A stretch of 64,000 bases of DNA from Terrimesophilobacter sp044464485. GTDB taxonomy: Bacteria; Actinomycetota; Actinomycetes; Actinomycetales; Microbacteriaceae. The translations under genes were made by a program, and so were the position numbers. Shown in pieces: positions 33,258 through 41,772 of the stretch. The notes under the pieces are model-generated. The model was not told the DNA's origin. It searched no databases and worked only from the letters and a program-made list of their open reading frames with translations. Each line of letters starts with the position of its first letter. Within the stretch, counting starts at the first letter, position 1. The stretch covers positions 62,001 through 126,000 of the forward strand of contig JBIQLG010000005.1 in NCBI GenBank assembly GCA_044464485.1, in the 5' to 3' direction.

Positions 33258-34371
33258 GGTGCCGTTCTTCGATTTAAGACGAGCGACTATAAGTCGGAGG
33301 GATAGCCTTCACAGAATTTTCGACGCAACTCTTGAAAGCGGATATTTTGTGGGCGGCGCTGCTGTCCTTGAATTTGAAAGAGAATTCGCGCGTTACATTG
33401 GTGTCCAAGAGTGTGTAGGGGTCGGAAACGGATTGGATGCACTCCGTATTGGGATGGAAGCACTAGGCATTGGGCCCGGAGATGAAGTAATTGTTCCTGG
33501 GTTTACGTTTTTTGCTACATGGCTTGCGGTTCTTCAAGCCGGGGGAATCCCAGTACCGGTGGACGTAGGTGAAGACACAGCGGCGCTGACTGCATCGTCC
33601 GTTGCTCCCGCGATTACGAAGCGAACTAAGGCATTGATTGTCGTTCACTTGTACGGCATCCCAGCGGACTTTACGGGACTGCGAAGTTTGGCGGATGATG
33701 CGGGAATCTACCTCATCGAAGATGCCGCCCAATGCCACGGCGCGAGTTCGGAAGGGCGTCTTGCAGGTTCGATAGGGGACTTTGCGGCTTTCTCCTTCTA
33801 CCCGACGAAGAATCTTGGTGCGCTTGGCGATGGCGGAGCAATAACGACTAATTCAGGTTCGCTGGCGTCAAAAGCTCGAAGCAAGCGATCTTATGGCCAG
33901 GGTGCCAACAAATATGACCATATCGATACTGGTTGGAATTCTCGTCTTGACAGCCTGCAGGCCTCCTTTCTCGCGAACGATCTCCCCAACCTCGATTTTT
34001 TGAATTCACGGCGGCGTGTCATCGCATCCATATACCTCGATGCATTAGGCGGCGGGTCACAAGCCGTGGTAGGAACTACCAACCACGCAGAAAGCGTGTG
34101 GCACCATTTCGTGTTGCGCACCGTTAATCGAGACGACGCCCGAAGATTCTTTACAAGTCGGGGGATCGGAACGGATATTCATTACCCGTATTACTTTGGC
34201 AATGTGGCACCATTGAATGCTTACAGCGAATCGGTACACCTTCCGAACTCGAAGTTGATGAGCGAGCAGGTGTTGAGTTTGCCGATTAGCCCGTGGCTTA
34301 CCGATCTAGAAATAGAAAAGGTGGCGAGTGCGCTGACTTCGCTGCCTCGAGAGCTTCTAGTCTCTTGCTAA
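33250..34371 (+). CDS. DegT/DnrJ/EryC1 aminotransferase (FdtB/QdtB-like)
   Basis: A 373-aa PLP enzyme. It shows PFFDLRRA at the start, GVGNGLDALRIGMEALGIG, IEDAAQCHGASSEGR and the PLP lysine ~187 in FSFYPTKNLGALGDGGA, with a C-terminal SLPISPWLTDLEIEKV. It should transfer an amino group from glutamate to C3 of the keto sugar made by the ketoisomerase upstream. The chosen GTG at 33250 overlaps that gene by 8 nt; an in-frame GTG further upstream lacks homology. Product identity (Fuc3N or Qui3N) depends on the isomerase stereochemistry. Confidence 0.92.
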   Translation: MTEVPFFDLRRATISRRDSLHRIFDATLESGYFVGGAAVLEFEREFARYIGVQECVGVGNGLDALRIGMEALGIGPGDEVIVPGFTFFATWLAVLQAGGIPVPVDVGEDTAALTASSVAPAITKRTKALIVVHLYGIPADFTGLRSLADDAGIYLIEDAAQCHGASSEGRLAGSIGDFAAFSFYPTKNLGALGDGGAITTNSGSLASKARSKRSYGQGANKYDHIDTGWNSRLDSLQASFLANDLPNLDFLNSRRRVIASIYLDALGGGSQAVVGTTNHAESVWHHFVLRTVNRDDARRFFTSRGIGTDIHYPYYFGNVAPLNAYSESVHLPNSKLMSEQVLSLPISPWLTDLEIEKVASALTSLPRELLVSC

Positions 34372-34421
34372 CTTGCGGTTCGCACACTCGGCGTCCTCGA
34401 GGTGCTCTGGAATGGCATTGC

Positions 34422-35402
34422 CTAGCCCACCGGAGCGGCGAATTTATCCCCATAGCGGCTCCTAATTCGAGAAAGACCAAATGGCCCGAGGATCGTTTTC
34501 GTAGCTTGCCTTACGCAAGGATCTTGTGAGGCCCTGCTTGCCGACTCCATTACTTTCCGGAGGGCTCGAATATCACCCAACTCAATTAATTGAATGGCTA
34601 TATTCACAAGCCGTTGAGAAATTACGGAGTCATTCATCTCGTTTATTCCGATACGGCGCGCGAGAATGGCGGCTTCGCTAGCCAAAAGTGATACTCGACG
34701 GCCAGAATGGCGAGTAAGGCTAGAGTTGACGACTCTGTAATTCGCGACAATTTTTGGCAGGTGTGCAATGGAATACTTGACAGAAAGTCGAAGCCACAAT
34801 TCATAGTCTTCAAATGACAAAGACTCGTCATACCCGCCAACTTCACGAACAAGCTTTGTACGCATCATCACGCCTGGTGCAGGAATGACATTCTCAATAA
34901 GCAGATGATGAAGCAACATTGGCTGCATAACTTCACCCGTCAAATGTCCGAGCCGCTTGGCGAAATCGTGGTTCGCCAAGGTTACGCCACCCGCATCAGT
35001 TTCCCTGATGTCGCCAACTATGAGTGCGGTAGTCTCGTCTTCGAGGTCAAACGCACGTGACTGTACTTCAATTCGATCCTTCTCGACCCAGTCATCCGCC
35101 GATACGTGGATAAAGTAATCTGCGTCAACTAGGGCGAGCGCTTCATTGAGAGACGCACACAAGCCCAGATTGCGTTCGTGCCTGATAAACTCGTACTCCT
35201 TTTTGTTCGTCGAAAGCCACCACTGAATTACGTTTGCAGAATCATCTGTTGAGAAGTCATCGACGACAATTACTCGATGAGGCGAACGAGTCTGTGCGGC
35301 AATCGAATCAAGACACTGTTCAACGTATGCTTGGTGATTGTAACTTGTGACGATCACCGCCGTCTTGGGATCATTCGAGCCGAACCTCATCGTGCTAGTC
35401 AT
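34422..35402 (-). CDS. GT2 family glycosyltransferase
   Basis: 326 aa. GT-A domain with AVIVTSYNHQAYVEQCLDSI, VIVVDDFSTDDS, the metal-binding FIHVSADDWVEKDR and GVMMRTKLVREVGGYDESLS with FEDYELWLRL. The acceptor is unknown. The ATG at 35402 has GGAAGG 9 nt upstream, and a TATTAT box at 35431-35436 could be its -10 element. It lies between the aminotransferase (convergent) and the LGFP gene (same strand, 47 bp upstream). Confidence 0.88.
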   Translation of the reverse strand: MTSTMRFGSNDPKTAVIVTSYNHQAYVEQCLDSIAAQTRSPHRVIVVDDFSTDDSANVIQWWLSTNKKEYEFIRHERNLGLCASLNEALALVDADYFIHVSADDWVEKDRIEVQSRAFDLEDETTALIVGDIRETDAGGVTLANHDFAKRLGHLTGEVMQPMLLHHLLIENVIPAPGVMMRTKLVREVGGYDESLSFEDYELWLRLSVKYSIAHLPKIVANYRVVNSSLTRHSGRRVSLLASEAAILARRIGINEMNDSVISQRLVNIAIQLIELGDIRALRKVMESASRASQDPCVRQATKTILGPFGLSRIRSRYGDKFAAPVG

Positions 35403-35430
35403 GGACTTCGGCCTTCCGAATCATCCTCAA

Positions 35431-35436
35431 ATAATA
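35431..35436 (-). promoter_or_regulatory. Possible -10 box (TATTAT) for the GT2 gene at 34422-35402
   Basis: TATTAT lies between the LGFP stop and the GT2 start and predicts a leader of about 22 nt containing the GGAAGG. Confidence 0.35.
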
Positions 35437-35449
35437 GCGAACAAGAGGA

Positions 35450-37258
35450 TTAGGTGAGTGCGGCGGTGCCGTTGGTGACGGTGATGGTTCCGCCTTGGAA
35501 TGTTTGAGTGTAGTTGACGCCGGCAGGGTTGGAAGGGTCTCCAGTGGGGTAGCCGAGGATGCCCGCATCACGACCCCAGTTGGCCCAAAAGTTGAGAACT
35601 TCGGTGCGTAAGGCGTGGGCACCGGTGGCGGGACTGGATACCAACCATCCACCGTCGAATGCTTGGTAGCAGCCACCCTTGGTCAGGGTGCACAGTTGTG
35701 AGGTTGTTTGGTTGCCTAACCAGGGGCTGTTGATTCGTGCGTTGAACCAGGGGTCGGTGGCGGAGGTGAGTGCGGCGGTGCCGTTGGTGACGGTGATGGT
35801 TCCGCCTTGGAATGTTTGAGTGTAGTTGACGCCGGCAGGGTTGGAAGGGTCTCCAGTGGGGTAGCCGAGGATGCCCGCATCACGACCCCAGTTGGCCCAA
35901 AGTGAAAACGCCTCTGGCCAGAGCGCGCGTACTCCGCCTATGGAACTCGTGACGATTGTCCCGCCCTCGAATTTTTGAAAGCAGCCACCGCCGGCAAGTC
36001 CGCAATTTTGTCCAGAGGTTGGATAACCTAGAAAACCGTTTTCGTTACCGTAATACCACCACACCCCTCTGGTGGAGAGCGGGACATCAACCAACGGCGT
36101 TGACTCACTTTTGACCATCCACCCTCCTTCGAAGAGCTGGTAGCAGCCGCCGTTGACTAGCCCGCACGTCTCATCGGAGGTGGGGTAACCGAGGTAACCG
36201 TTTTCGTTGCCGAGTGACCACCAAAGGCCGCGATTCATATTGGTGACAACGATCTGCGGTGTCGTATCACTTGCTACAATCCAGCCCCCGCGGAACACCT
36301 GATAACATCCGCCGCGTACCAGGCCGCACGTGTACGGACCCGTGGCGAAGCCGAGAGTTCCCGCTGATCCGCCGTGAGCCTGATAGGTGTCAAGGAACGC
36401 GGCCCCAACTTGTTGGCCGCGCACTGAACCGAACCAGGCGACATAGTAGTTGTAAAAGTTCCTGTTTCCATACGAAGAACAGGCGTCACCAGTGCCACTG
36501 CCAGCATTCAGCGCTGCGGCATTGGGGGTGTATGGGGTGTAAATATATAAGGCGTGCGTGGCCTGATTCTGAATATAGATCGGTAAAGTTCCGCAGTTTC
36601 TGTTCGGGTTGTAAAGAACGGCCGTCGTCTTACCTACGGGATAGCGCAAGTCGTACCGAGTGTCCCATGAGGTCCCCGCTCCCGTCCCGGGAGGCTGCGT
36701 ATATCTCTTAAGGAGGTAGGCGCCGTAATGCAACTGATTGAACAGGCCATAGTAATCGCTGTCGCATGCAGCAGTGTCCGGGCATCCTGCCCCCATCGCG
36801 GCCTGGTAGCTCCATACGCTGGGTGCGGATTTGGTTACTAATCCTTGCTCTTTTTGCAGAGTGACAAGTAGGACTTTGGGGCTGACACCGCATGTTTGTG
36901 CCACCCTTGCGATGATTTGAGCGGCAGACTCGTTCGCGCGGCCTTCGTAGCGCTGACACATTGGAGTTGCTTCGATGGTGCGGGTGGACTCGTGGTAATC
37001 CTTTAGGCACGTGTATCCTGGCGTACATTCGTTCACTTTTGAATTGAGAAATAGTTGAATCTGAGCTTCTGTCATGGCGTTTCCGTCCCAAAAGAGGGAA
37101 TCGTCAATGATATTGCCAGCGTCAAAACCAGAGCTGTTTGCAGCATAGGCGTCACGCGCTGTGGACAACGAAATAAGCTGAATGGCGGACGCAACGATGA
37201 GAACGCCGCACACCGATGCGACAATCCGCCACAGACCAGCAAAGCCCCCGGTGCTCAT
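35450..37258 (-). CDS. Secreted LGFP-repeat cell-wall protein
   Basis: 602 aa with a signal peptide (hydrophobic residues 11-32, likely cleavage after AYA at 39). The middle (~45-270) is a conserved extracellular domain with VLLVTLQKEQGLVTK and a double Tyr/Trp-rich core, seen in actinobacterial proteins often labelled hemagglutinin. From ~275 on are LGFP-type repeats of the form GYLGYPTSDE-CGL-GGCYQ-FEGGWM. LGFP repeats are believed to anchor proteins to the cell wall. The last 45 residues are an exact copy of an earlier block. A TACTCT box lies 6 nt before the ATG. GC is lower than in core genes. Confidence 0.87.
   Translation of the reverse strand: MSTGGFAGLWRIVASVCGVLIVASAIQLISLSTARDAYAANSSGFDAGNIIDDSLFWDGNAMTEAQIQLFLNSKVNECTPGYTCLKDYHESTRTIEATPMCQRYEGRANESAAQIIARVAQTCGVSPKVLLVTLQKEQGLVTKSAPSVWSYQAAMGAGCPDTAACDSDYYGLFNQLHYGAYLLKRYTQPPGTGAGTSWDTRYDLRYPVGKTTAVLYNPNRNCGTLPIYIQNQATHALYIYTPYTPNAAALNAGSGTGDACSSYGNRNFYNYYVAWFGSVRGQQVGAAFLDTYQAHGGSAGTLGFATGPYTCGLVRGGCYQVFRGGWIVASDTTPQIVVTNMNRGLWWSLGNENGYLGYPTSDETCGLVNGGCYQLFEGGWMVKSESTPLVDVPLSTRGVWWYYGNENGFLGYPTSGQNCGLAGGGCFQKFEGGTIVTSSIGGVRALWPEAFSLWANWGRDAGILGYPTGDPSNPAGVNYTQTFQGGTITVTNGTAALTSATDPWFNARINSPWLGNQTTSQLCTLTKGGCYQAFDGGWLVSSPATGAHALRTEVLNFWANWGRDAGILGYPTGDPSNPAGVNYTQTFQGGTITVTNGTAALT
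35453..35589. repeat. 137-bp perfect direct repeat, copy 1 (3' end of LGFP gene)
   Basis: Identical over 137 bp to 35765-35901. The copy lies at the very end of the coding sequence; the stop codon adjoins it. Confidence 0.93.
35765..35901. repeat. 137-bp perfect direct repeat, copy 2 (inside LGFP gene)
   Basis: Identical to 35453-35589 at an offset of 312 bp (104 codons, in frame). Both copies encode the same 45 residues, starting near WANWGRDAGILGYPTGDPS. Confidence 0.93.
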
Positions 37259-37264
37259 TCCACC

Positions 37265-37270
37265 AGAGTA
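37265..37270 (-). promoter_or_regulatory. Probable -10 box (TACTCT) for leaderless LGFP gene
   Basis: TACTCT, GGTGGA, ATG on the minus strand gives a 6-nt gap to the start at 37258. Confidence 0.45.
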
Positions 37271-37309
37271 ACTTGCGTGCGCAGTTCCGTCGAGGACGCG
37301 CTGGGTGGT

Positions 37310-38164
37310 TCACAATCCGAAAAGTTGGCCATAGTTCGCTGTTGCCGTCAAGAGATCCACTTTCGGCTCAAATTGCCACTGGGCCCGTGCGAGTGCAATG
37401 TCGGCGACGCTAAAAGATCTGGTAAAGCCAGCGGGGACCCTCGTGACCTTGCTCTGAGGAAATAATGCCAGAAGTGACCGGTTACTTGTGCCGATTCCGG
37501 TTCCAACATTCACTACGCTCTGCGAGGAGATTGAATAATCGACGGCGAATTTAAAGGCCCGAGCGACGTCGAAAACATGAACATAATCCCTCACGAACTG
37601 GTCTGTGTCGAAGACGCGAGGGGGGTCACCGGCTCTCATTGCAAGTCGATTGACGAGGGACGTTTTCAGCCCCGGGCCGAAGACGTTGAAAAGGCGCAGG
37701 GAGATTGCGGACATAGTGCTGCTGGCGGTGATTTCGTGCAATGCGTGCTCGGAGCGCAACTTCATTTCCGCATATGCCGAATCCGGTTGCACCGCGTCGT
37801 TTTCGCGGCGAGCCGATTCATGAGCTGTACCGTAGACCGCGGCGCTAGATGCAAAAACTAGGCGACGCACATTCTGCTCTTGACACTGATTCGCAAAGTC
37901 ACGAAGAGTGTTGACACCAGAAGCAACATATTCAGCGACATTCGATGAATTATCGTTATCGGGTCGTGCCAGATACACTGCGACTTCCGGCCGCTCTCGG
38001 GCTAGCAAGGTTTGGGTTTGGCGACTACTAGATACATCACATTGTTCCGAACTCTCGTCGCCCGACCGTGACAAGCGGGTGACACTGTGCCTCGAAGCGG
38101 CTAATTCACTCGCCACTGCGCGCCCAATCGGGCCCGAAGCGCCAACCACCACGATTTTCGCCAT
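37310..38164 (-). CDS. NAD-dependent epimerase/dehydratase
   Basis: A 284-aa extended SDR with IVVVGASGPIGRAVASELA, VFASSAAVYGTAHES, the catalytic pair in YAEMKLRSEHAL and RLFNVFGPGL. The closest general type is UDP-glucose 4-epimerase or dTDP-keto-sugar reductase; specificity is not determinable. Its start overlaps the stop of the CapD-like gene by one base, so the two may act in sequence on a 4-keto sugar nucleotide. Confidence 0.82.
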   Translation of the reverse strand: MAKIVVVGASGPIGRAVASELAASRHSVTRLSRSGDESSEQCDVSSSRQTQTLLARERPEVAVYLARPDNDNSSNVAEYVASGVNTLRDFANQCQEQNVRRLVFASSAAVYGTAHESARRENDAVQPDSAYAEMKLRSEHALHEITASSTMSAISLRLFNVFGPGLKTSLVNRLAMRAGDPPRVFDTDQFVRDYVHVFDVARAFKFAVDYSISSQSVVNVGTGIGTSNRSLLALFPQSKVTRVPAGFTRSFSVADIALARAQWQFEPKVDLLTATANYGQLFGL

Positions 38165-39564
38165 TATTGCAAGGCAGAAAATCCGAAACGGTGGAGTTCT
38201 TCTTTGAGGGCTTCGTCGCTCATGCTGTAATTGCGCGTTTTCGTGAGCAACTGCTCAACCCATTCGAGAACTGCGCCCGGCTCGTGACCAAACTTCTCTC
38301 GCACAACGAAAATCTTTGAGTGTGTAGTCTTGTCTACTCCACTTCTCGGATAGCTTAATTCCTCGAACATTTTTTCTCCGGGCCGGAGGCCAATGATATC
38401 GATGCCGAGCGTGGGGCCCACTGCGTCGATGAGGCCTTTAGCCAGATCATAAATCCGAATTGGCTCGCCCATATCGAGTACGAAAAGTTCCCCTTGAGCA
38501 CCGCGGCTGGCGGTTTGGATGACGAGTTGGCTTGCCTCATCAATCGTCATGAAATAACGAGTTACATTCCGATCGGTGACGGTAAGGTTCTTGCCTTCCT
38601 TCAATTGGCGACGGAATGTTTGCATCACGCTGCCTTCGCTTTCAAGAACGTTGCCGAACCTCACTCCGGTCAATTGTGTCGCGTGAGTGCCACTCGCGAG
38701 ATCCTGAAGCAGGAGCTCACCGATGCGCTTGGTTGCCCCCATAACATTTGTGGGGTTCACCGCTTTGTCGGTGGACACGTACACGACCCTTTTCACACCG
38801 GAATTCACGGCATGGCGAAGAACGTTTAGCGTTCCCCAAACGTTGTTGTTGAATGCTTCCACGGCGTTGTCTTGCATTAGGGGAACGTGTTTGTAGGCCG
38901 CCACGTGAAACACAATATCCGGGTGATGCGACTTCATAAGTTGCTCAATGCGTTTCTCTGATTGCACGTCGCCAATTTCCAGCTGCGAGTTTGGCGTCGC
39001 TCCAAGAGCTTGTCCTAGCCGAAACATTCCGCTCTCCGCGCGATCGACGCAAACGACCAACTCCGGCTCGAGGAATAATAGCTGCGCGACCAGCCGGGAT
39101 CCAATGGAGCCCGCTGCTCCCGTTACCATGACACGTTTACCAGCGATGACTTTGCGGGCATCGTACATATCATGCTTCACCGGAGCACGACCAACCATGT
39201 CGAGAACGTCTATGTCGGTAAGATCAGAGACCGAAACATGTTCACGAGAAACAATTCGGTAGGTTCTCGGGATCAAAGCTAATTCGACGTCAACAGGCGC
39301 GACATCAGTCACGAATTTGCGTAAGACGTCGGCTGACGCAGTAGGGATGGCGAAATAGACAAAGTCAATAGCCTCCCGTTCACAGACTTCTGCAACGTCC
39401 GACAATGTGCCAATTACATCGGGATCAGTGATTGCATCATCAAGGAACCCCACAACCGTGTCACCGGATGCTCTGGCATCAGCTGCGAGACTCGAACCCG
39501 CAGTGCCTTTTCCCGCGATGAGCACTCGTTTTACGCGATGAGCGCTAGGTCGACTGTTGGACAT
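38164..39564 (-). CDS. CapD/FlaA1-type nucleotide-sugar 4,6-dehydratase
   Basis: 466 aa. A small N-terminal Rossmann-like domain (VKRVLIAGKGTAGSSLAADA) precedes the SDR dehydratase domain: VMVTGAAGSIGSRLVAQ at ~150, HVAAYKHVPLMQDN, VSTDKAVNPTNVMGATK (Met in place of the usual catalytic Tyr, typical of this family) and FGNVLESEGSVMQTF. The four N-terminal membrane helices of full-length PglF/CapD proteins are missing, so it should be soluble. It probably dehydrates UDP-GlcNAc to a 4-keto-6-deoxy sugar. GGAAG lies just before the ATG. Confidence 0.88.
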   Translation of the reverse strand: MSNSRPSAHRVKRVLIAGKGTAGSSLAADARASGDTVVGFLDDAITDPDVIGTLSDVAEVCEREAIDFVYFAIPTASADVLRKFVTDVAPVDVELALIPRTYRIVSREHVSVSDLTDIDVLDMVGRAPVKHDMYDARKVIAGKRVMVTGAAGSIGSRLVAQLLFLEPELVVCVDRAESGMFRLGQALGATPNSQLEIGDVQSEKRIEQLMKSHHPDIVFHVAAYKHVPLMQDNAVEAFNNNVWGTLNVLRHAVNSGVKRVVYVSTDKAVNPTNVMGATKRIGELLLQDLASGTHATQLTGVRFGNVLESEGSVMQTFRRQLKEGKNLTVTDRNVTRYFMTIDEASQLVIQTASRGAQGELFVLDMGEPIRIYDLAKGLIDAVGPTLGIDIIGLRPGEKMFEELSYPRSGVDKTTHSKIFVVREKFGHEPGAVLEWVEQLLTKTRNYSMSDEALKEELHRFGFSALQ

Positions 39565-39733
39565 TGTCTTCCGTTTCCTTTTCCGGGGGCCGGTCCACGG
39601 TGAAATTCAGCGCGGATGGGGTCTGATTCCACCCTAGTTTCTTGCCGCGGCGCCCGAAGCAAAGATTTACCGGCGCAAGGTCGCTTTTGCGTCTAACTAC
39701 GGCGGTTGCGCCACGCTCTAGGAAGATTACCGC

Positions 39734-39739
39734 TAGTCT
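39734..39739 (+). promoter_or_regulatory. Probable -10 box (TAGTCT) for leaderless membrane-protein gene
   Basis: TAGTCT, CGCCCT, GTG: a 6-nt gap to the start at 39746 with no Shine-Dalgarno. Confidence 0.45.
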
Positions 39740-39745
39740 CGCCCT

Positions 39746-41695
39746 GTGGTTGGGAATGGACTTGCCGGGATGCTCGGCATCATGTTGCAGATCGCTTGTT
39801 TCGTGTTGATCACGGCCCATAGTTCGCGTAGACGCGGATTCTCTCTTGGCATGGTGCACGCAGGCATCATCGCGGTTTACGGATATGCACTGATAGTGGC
39901 TTTCCTCGCGCTCTTCGCTATTCCCTGGCAGGTGACGAATGTGCTGCTGGCACTTGTGGTGTTGACGATTTTTTCACTGCGACGAGTTCGAAAAGCGACT
40001 TCGAAGGGTTTCAACGCTTTTCGCGCGCGCGTTTCACGCATCTGGGGGTCTTTTCTCGTCATTGGAGTGTTGCTAGGCATTCAGATTGGCGTAACTGGCG
40101 TTGAAGCGGACCTGTCGATTGACGGCCAGCTTTATCATGGCCCCGCCCTCGCCAACATCGTTCAGTCTGGAAGCCTGTGGGGATGGACTGCCTCGAATCA
40201 ATACGTGTATTACTCGGATCTCAGTGTTGCGGGCGGCGTGAACCTCGCGACGTTCGCCGGCGATGCACGGTTCGATAACGCGCTTCAGGTACCTCATTTA
40301 GTGTTGCTAGTACTATTGATCAACTGGGCGTTATCACTTAAGTTCACATCGTCGTTTGCTCGAATATCGTTCGCGGCACTGATCGTGTCGGCACCAGTGA
40401 TTTGGCTCCAACCTCGCATTCTGTACGTTGACCTCGCTTATGGCGTAGCCGTTCTGGGCTGTATCTTTTTTGCGACGCTGGTCCAAGAGTTTCGCAAATT
40501 AGACATTCTTGTGGCTGGTGTGGCATTGGCAGCAGTTTTCGCTACCAAACCGACGGGAATCCTCACTGGGATCTTCCTTTTGGTCGTGCTCGTTTGCGTG
40601 TTGATTCTTCGCTCACGAAAAATGGCGCAGGCACGAAAGGTCATCCCTGTAATTTTGCTCGGACTTGGCGCACCGCTAGTGATGGCGATGTCTTTTTACT
40701 TTCGAAATTTGGTCCAATTTGCTAACCCGGTCTACCCGGTGCAGGTGCGGCTCGGACCTTTAGTTTTGCCCGGAATTCTCGACTTAAGCGTTTTTGCTTC
40801 GGGTGAACGCGGAAATGGTCTCGTAGATCCCAGCCGCATTGCCAGTTATTTCCACAGCGTGGGATTTGGCATGTTGCACGGTGTGACGAAATTGGATTAC
40901 GACCCCAGAATCGGTGGGTTTGGGATGGTACCAACTTTTCTCTTGATGCTCACCTTGGCTCTTGTGGTTGTGCAGTTGTTGTCGCGCAATCGCGCACGTG
41001 GTGTTGCTACCAAGCAGTTGGCAATGTGGAAGGTTCAGGTGGGAATTGTCTCAATGGCAGTCGTAATTCTTCTTGTACAGCCCGCCACCTTCGATGCCCG
41101 CTATACCATCGGGCCCACTGTGGCATTGTTTGTCGCGGTCCTTTTGACATCGTTGGCGGCATTGACAGCCGTTGTTCAATTGAGTGCTGGCGGAGTGGCA
41201 TTGTTGCTGGCATTCGGTCAGATCACTTGGACTGAATACAAAATGTACCCGGGCGTTAGGGTCGCACAGGAAATATTGCAGGGGCCTGAGGCATGGCAGC
41301 CAAACGCACCGGGCAATCCTCGCGGTCGCGGGCCGCAAACTGCCTGGTTGCCGAGCAATTCAGAAAAATGCTTCGTAATCGCGCTACAGACCAATGGTGG
41401 AGTAACCCAAAGTGGAATGACGGAAAGGTCGTACCTCGGCACTTTTTCTTATGGACTTTATGGCGACGGCCTTTGCAATCAAGTGCTACCAATCACAGTT
41501 GCTAATGGCGATGATTCCCCTGAAGTTGATTCGGAGGTTCGCAGAGCCGACTATCTCATCGTTTATCAACAGGATGTTGGCTATTGGGAAAAGGAGTTCT
41601 CAGAGTTGGAAACGTGTCTGCGACCAGTGGACTCGGTGGAACCAAGCGAAAACTACCCACAGCCGGCTGTCGTCCTTCGCAATACGTGCAGTTGA
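39746..41695 (+). CDS. Large polytopic membrane protein, GT-C glycosyltransferase-like
   Basis: 649 aa with about 12-13 hydrophobic helices up to residue ~510 and a soluble C-terminal domain of about 140 residues. A first large loop carries GVEADLSIDGQLYHGPALAN, with acidic and aromatic residues where GT-C enzymes have their catalytic Asp, and later FATKPTG and FYFRNLVQFANPVYPV. That layout suits a polyprenyl-phosphate-sugar-dependent transferase working outside the membrane, or a polymerase. No named family is certain. Start GTG chosen by the TAGTCT box. Confidence 0.75.
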   Translation: MVGNGLAGMLGIMLQIACFVLITAHSSRRRGFSLGMVHAGIIAVYGYALIVAFLALFAIPWQVTNVLLALVVLTIFSLRRVRKATSKGFNAFRARVSRIWGSFLVIGVLLGIQIGVTGVEADLSIDGQLYHGPALANIVQSGSLWGWTASNQYVYYSDLSVAGGVNLATFAGDARFDNALQVPHLVLLVLLINWALSLKFTSSFARISFAALIVSAPVIWLQPRILYVDLAYGVAVLGCIFFATLVQEFRKLDILVAGVALAAVFATKPTGILTGIFLLVVLVCVLILRSRKMAQARKVIPVILLGLGAPLVMAMSFYFRNLVQFANPVYPVQVRLGPLVLPGILDLSVFASGERGNGLVDPSRIASYFHSVGFGMLHGVTKLDYDPRIGGFGMVPTFLLMLTLALVVVQLLSRNRARGVATKQLAMWKVQVGIVSMAVVILLVQPATFDARYTIGPTVALFVAVLLTSLAALTAVVQLSAGGVALLLAFGQITWTEYKMYPGVRVAQEILQGPEAWQPNAPGNPRGRGPQTAWLPSNSEKCFVIALQTNGGVTQSGMTERSYLGTFSYGLYGDGLCNQVLPITVANGDDSPEVDSEVRRADYLIVYQQDVGYWEKEFSELETCLRPVDSVEPSENYPQPAVVLRNTCS

Positions 41696-41772
41696 TTGCC
41701 GCCTCGGGCTAATGAGCGCAAGCCTTTACTTTGAACTCGCACGCAAGCGGGTCAGTGTTGAAGTCATGGCGA

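Noticed and set aside
35453..35901. Possible CRISPR or insertion-sequence terminal repeats
   Set aside because: There are only two copies, directly oriented, in frame inside one gene and encoding LGFP-repeat protein; no transposase or spacer pattern is present.
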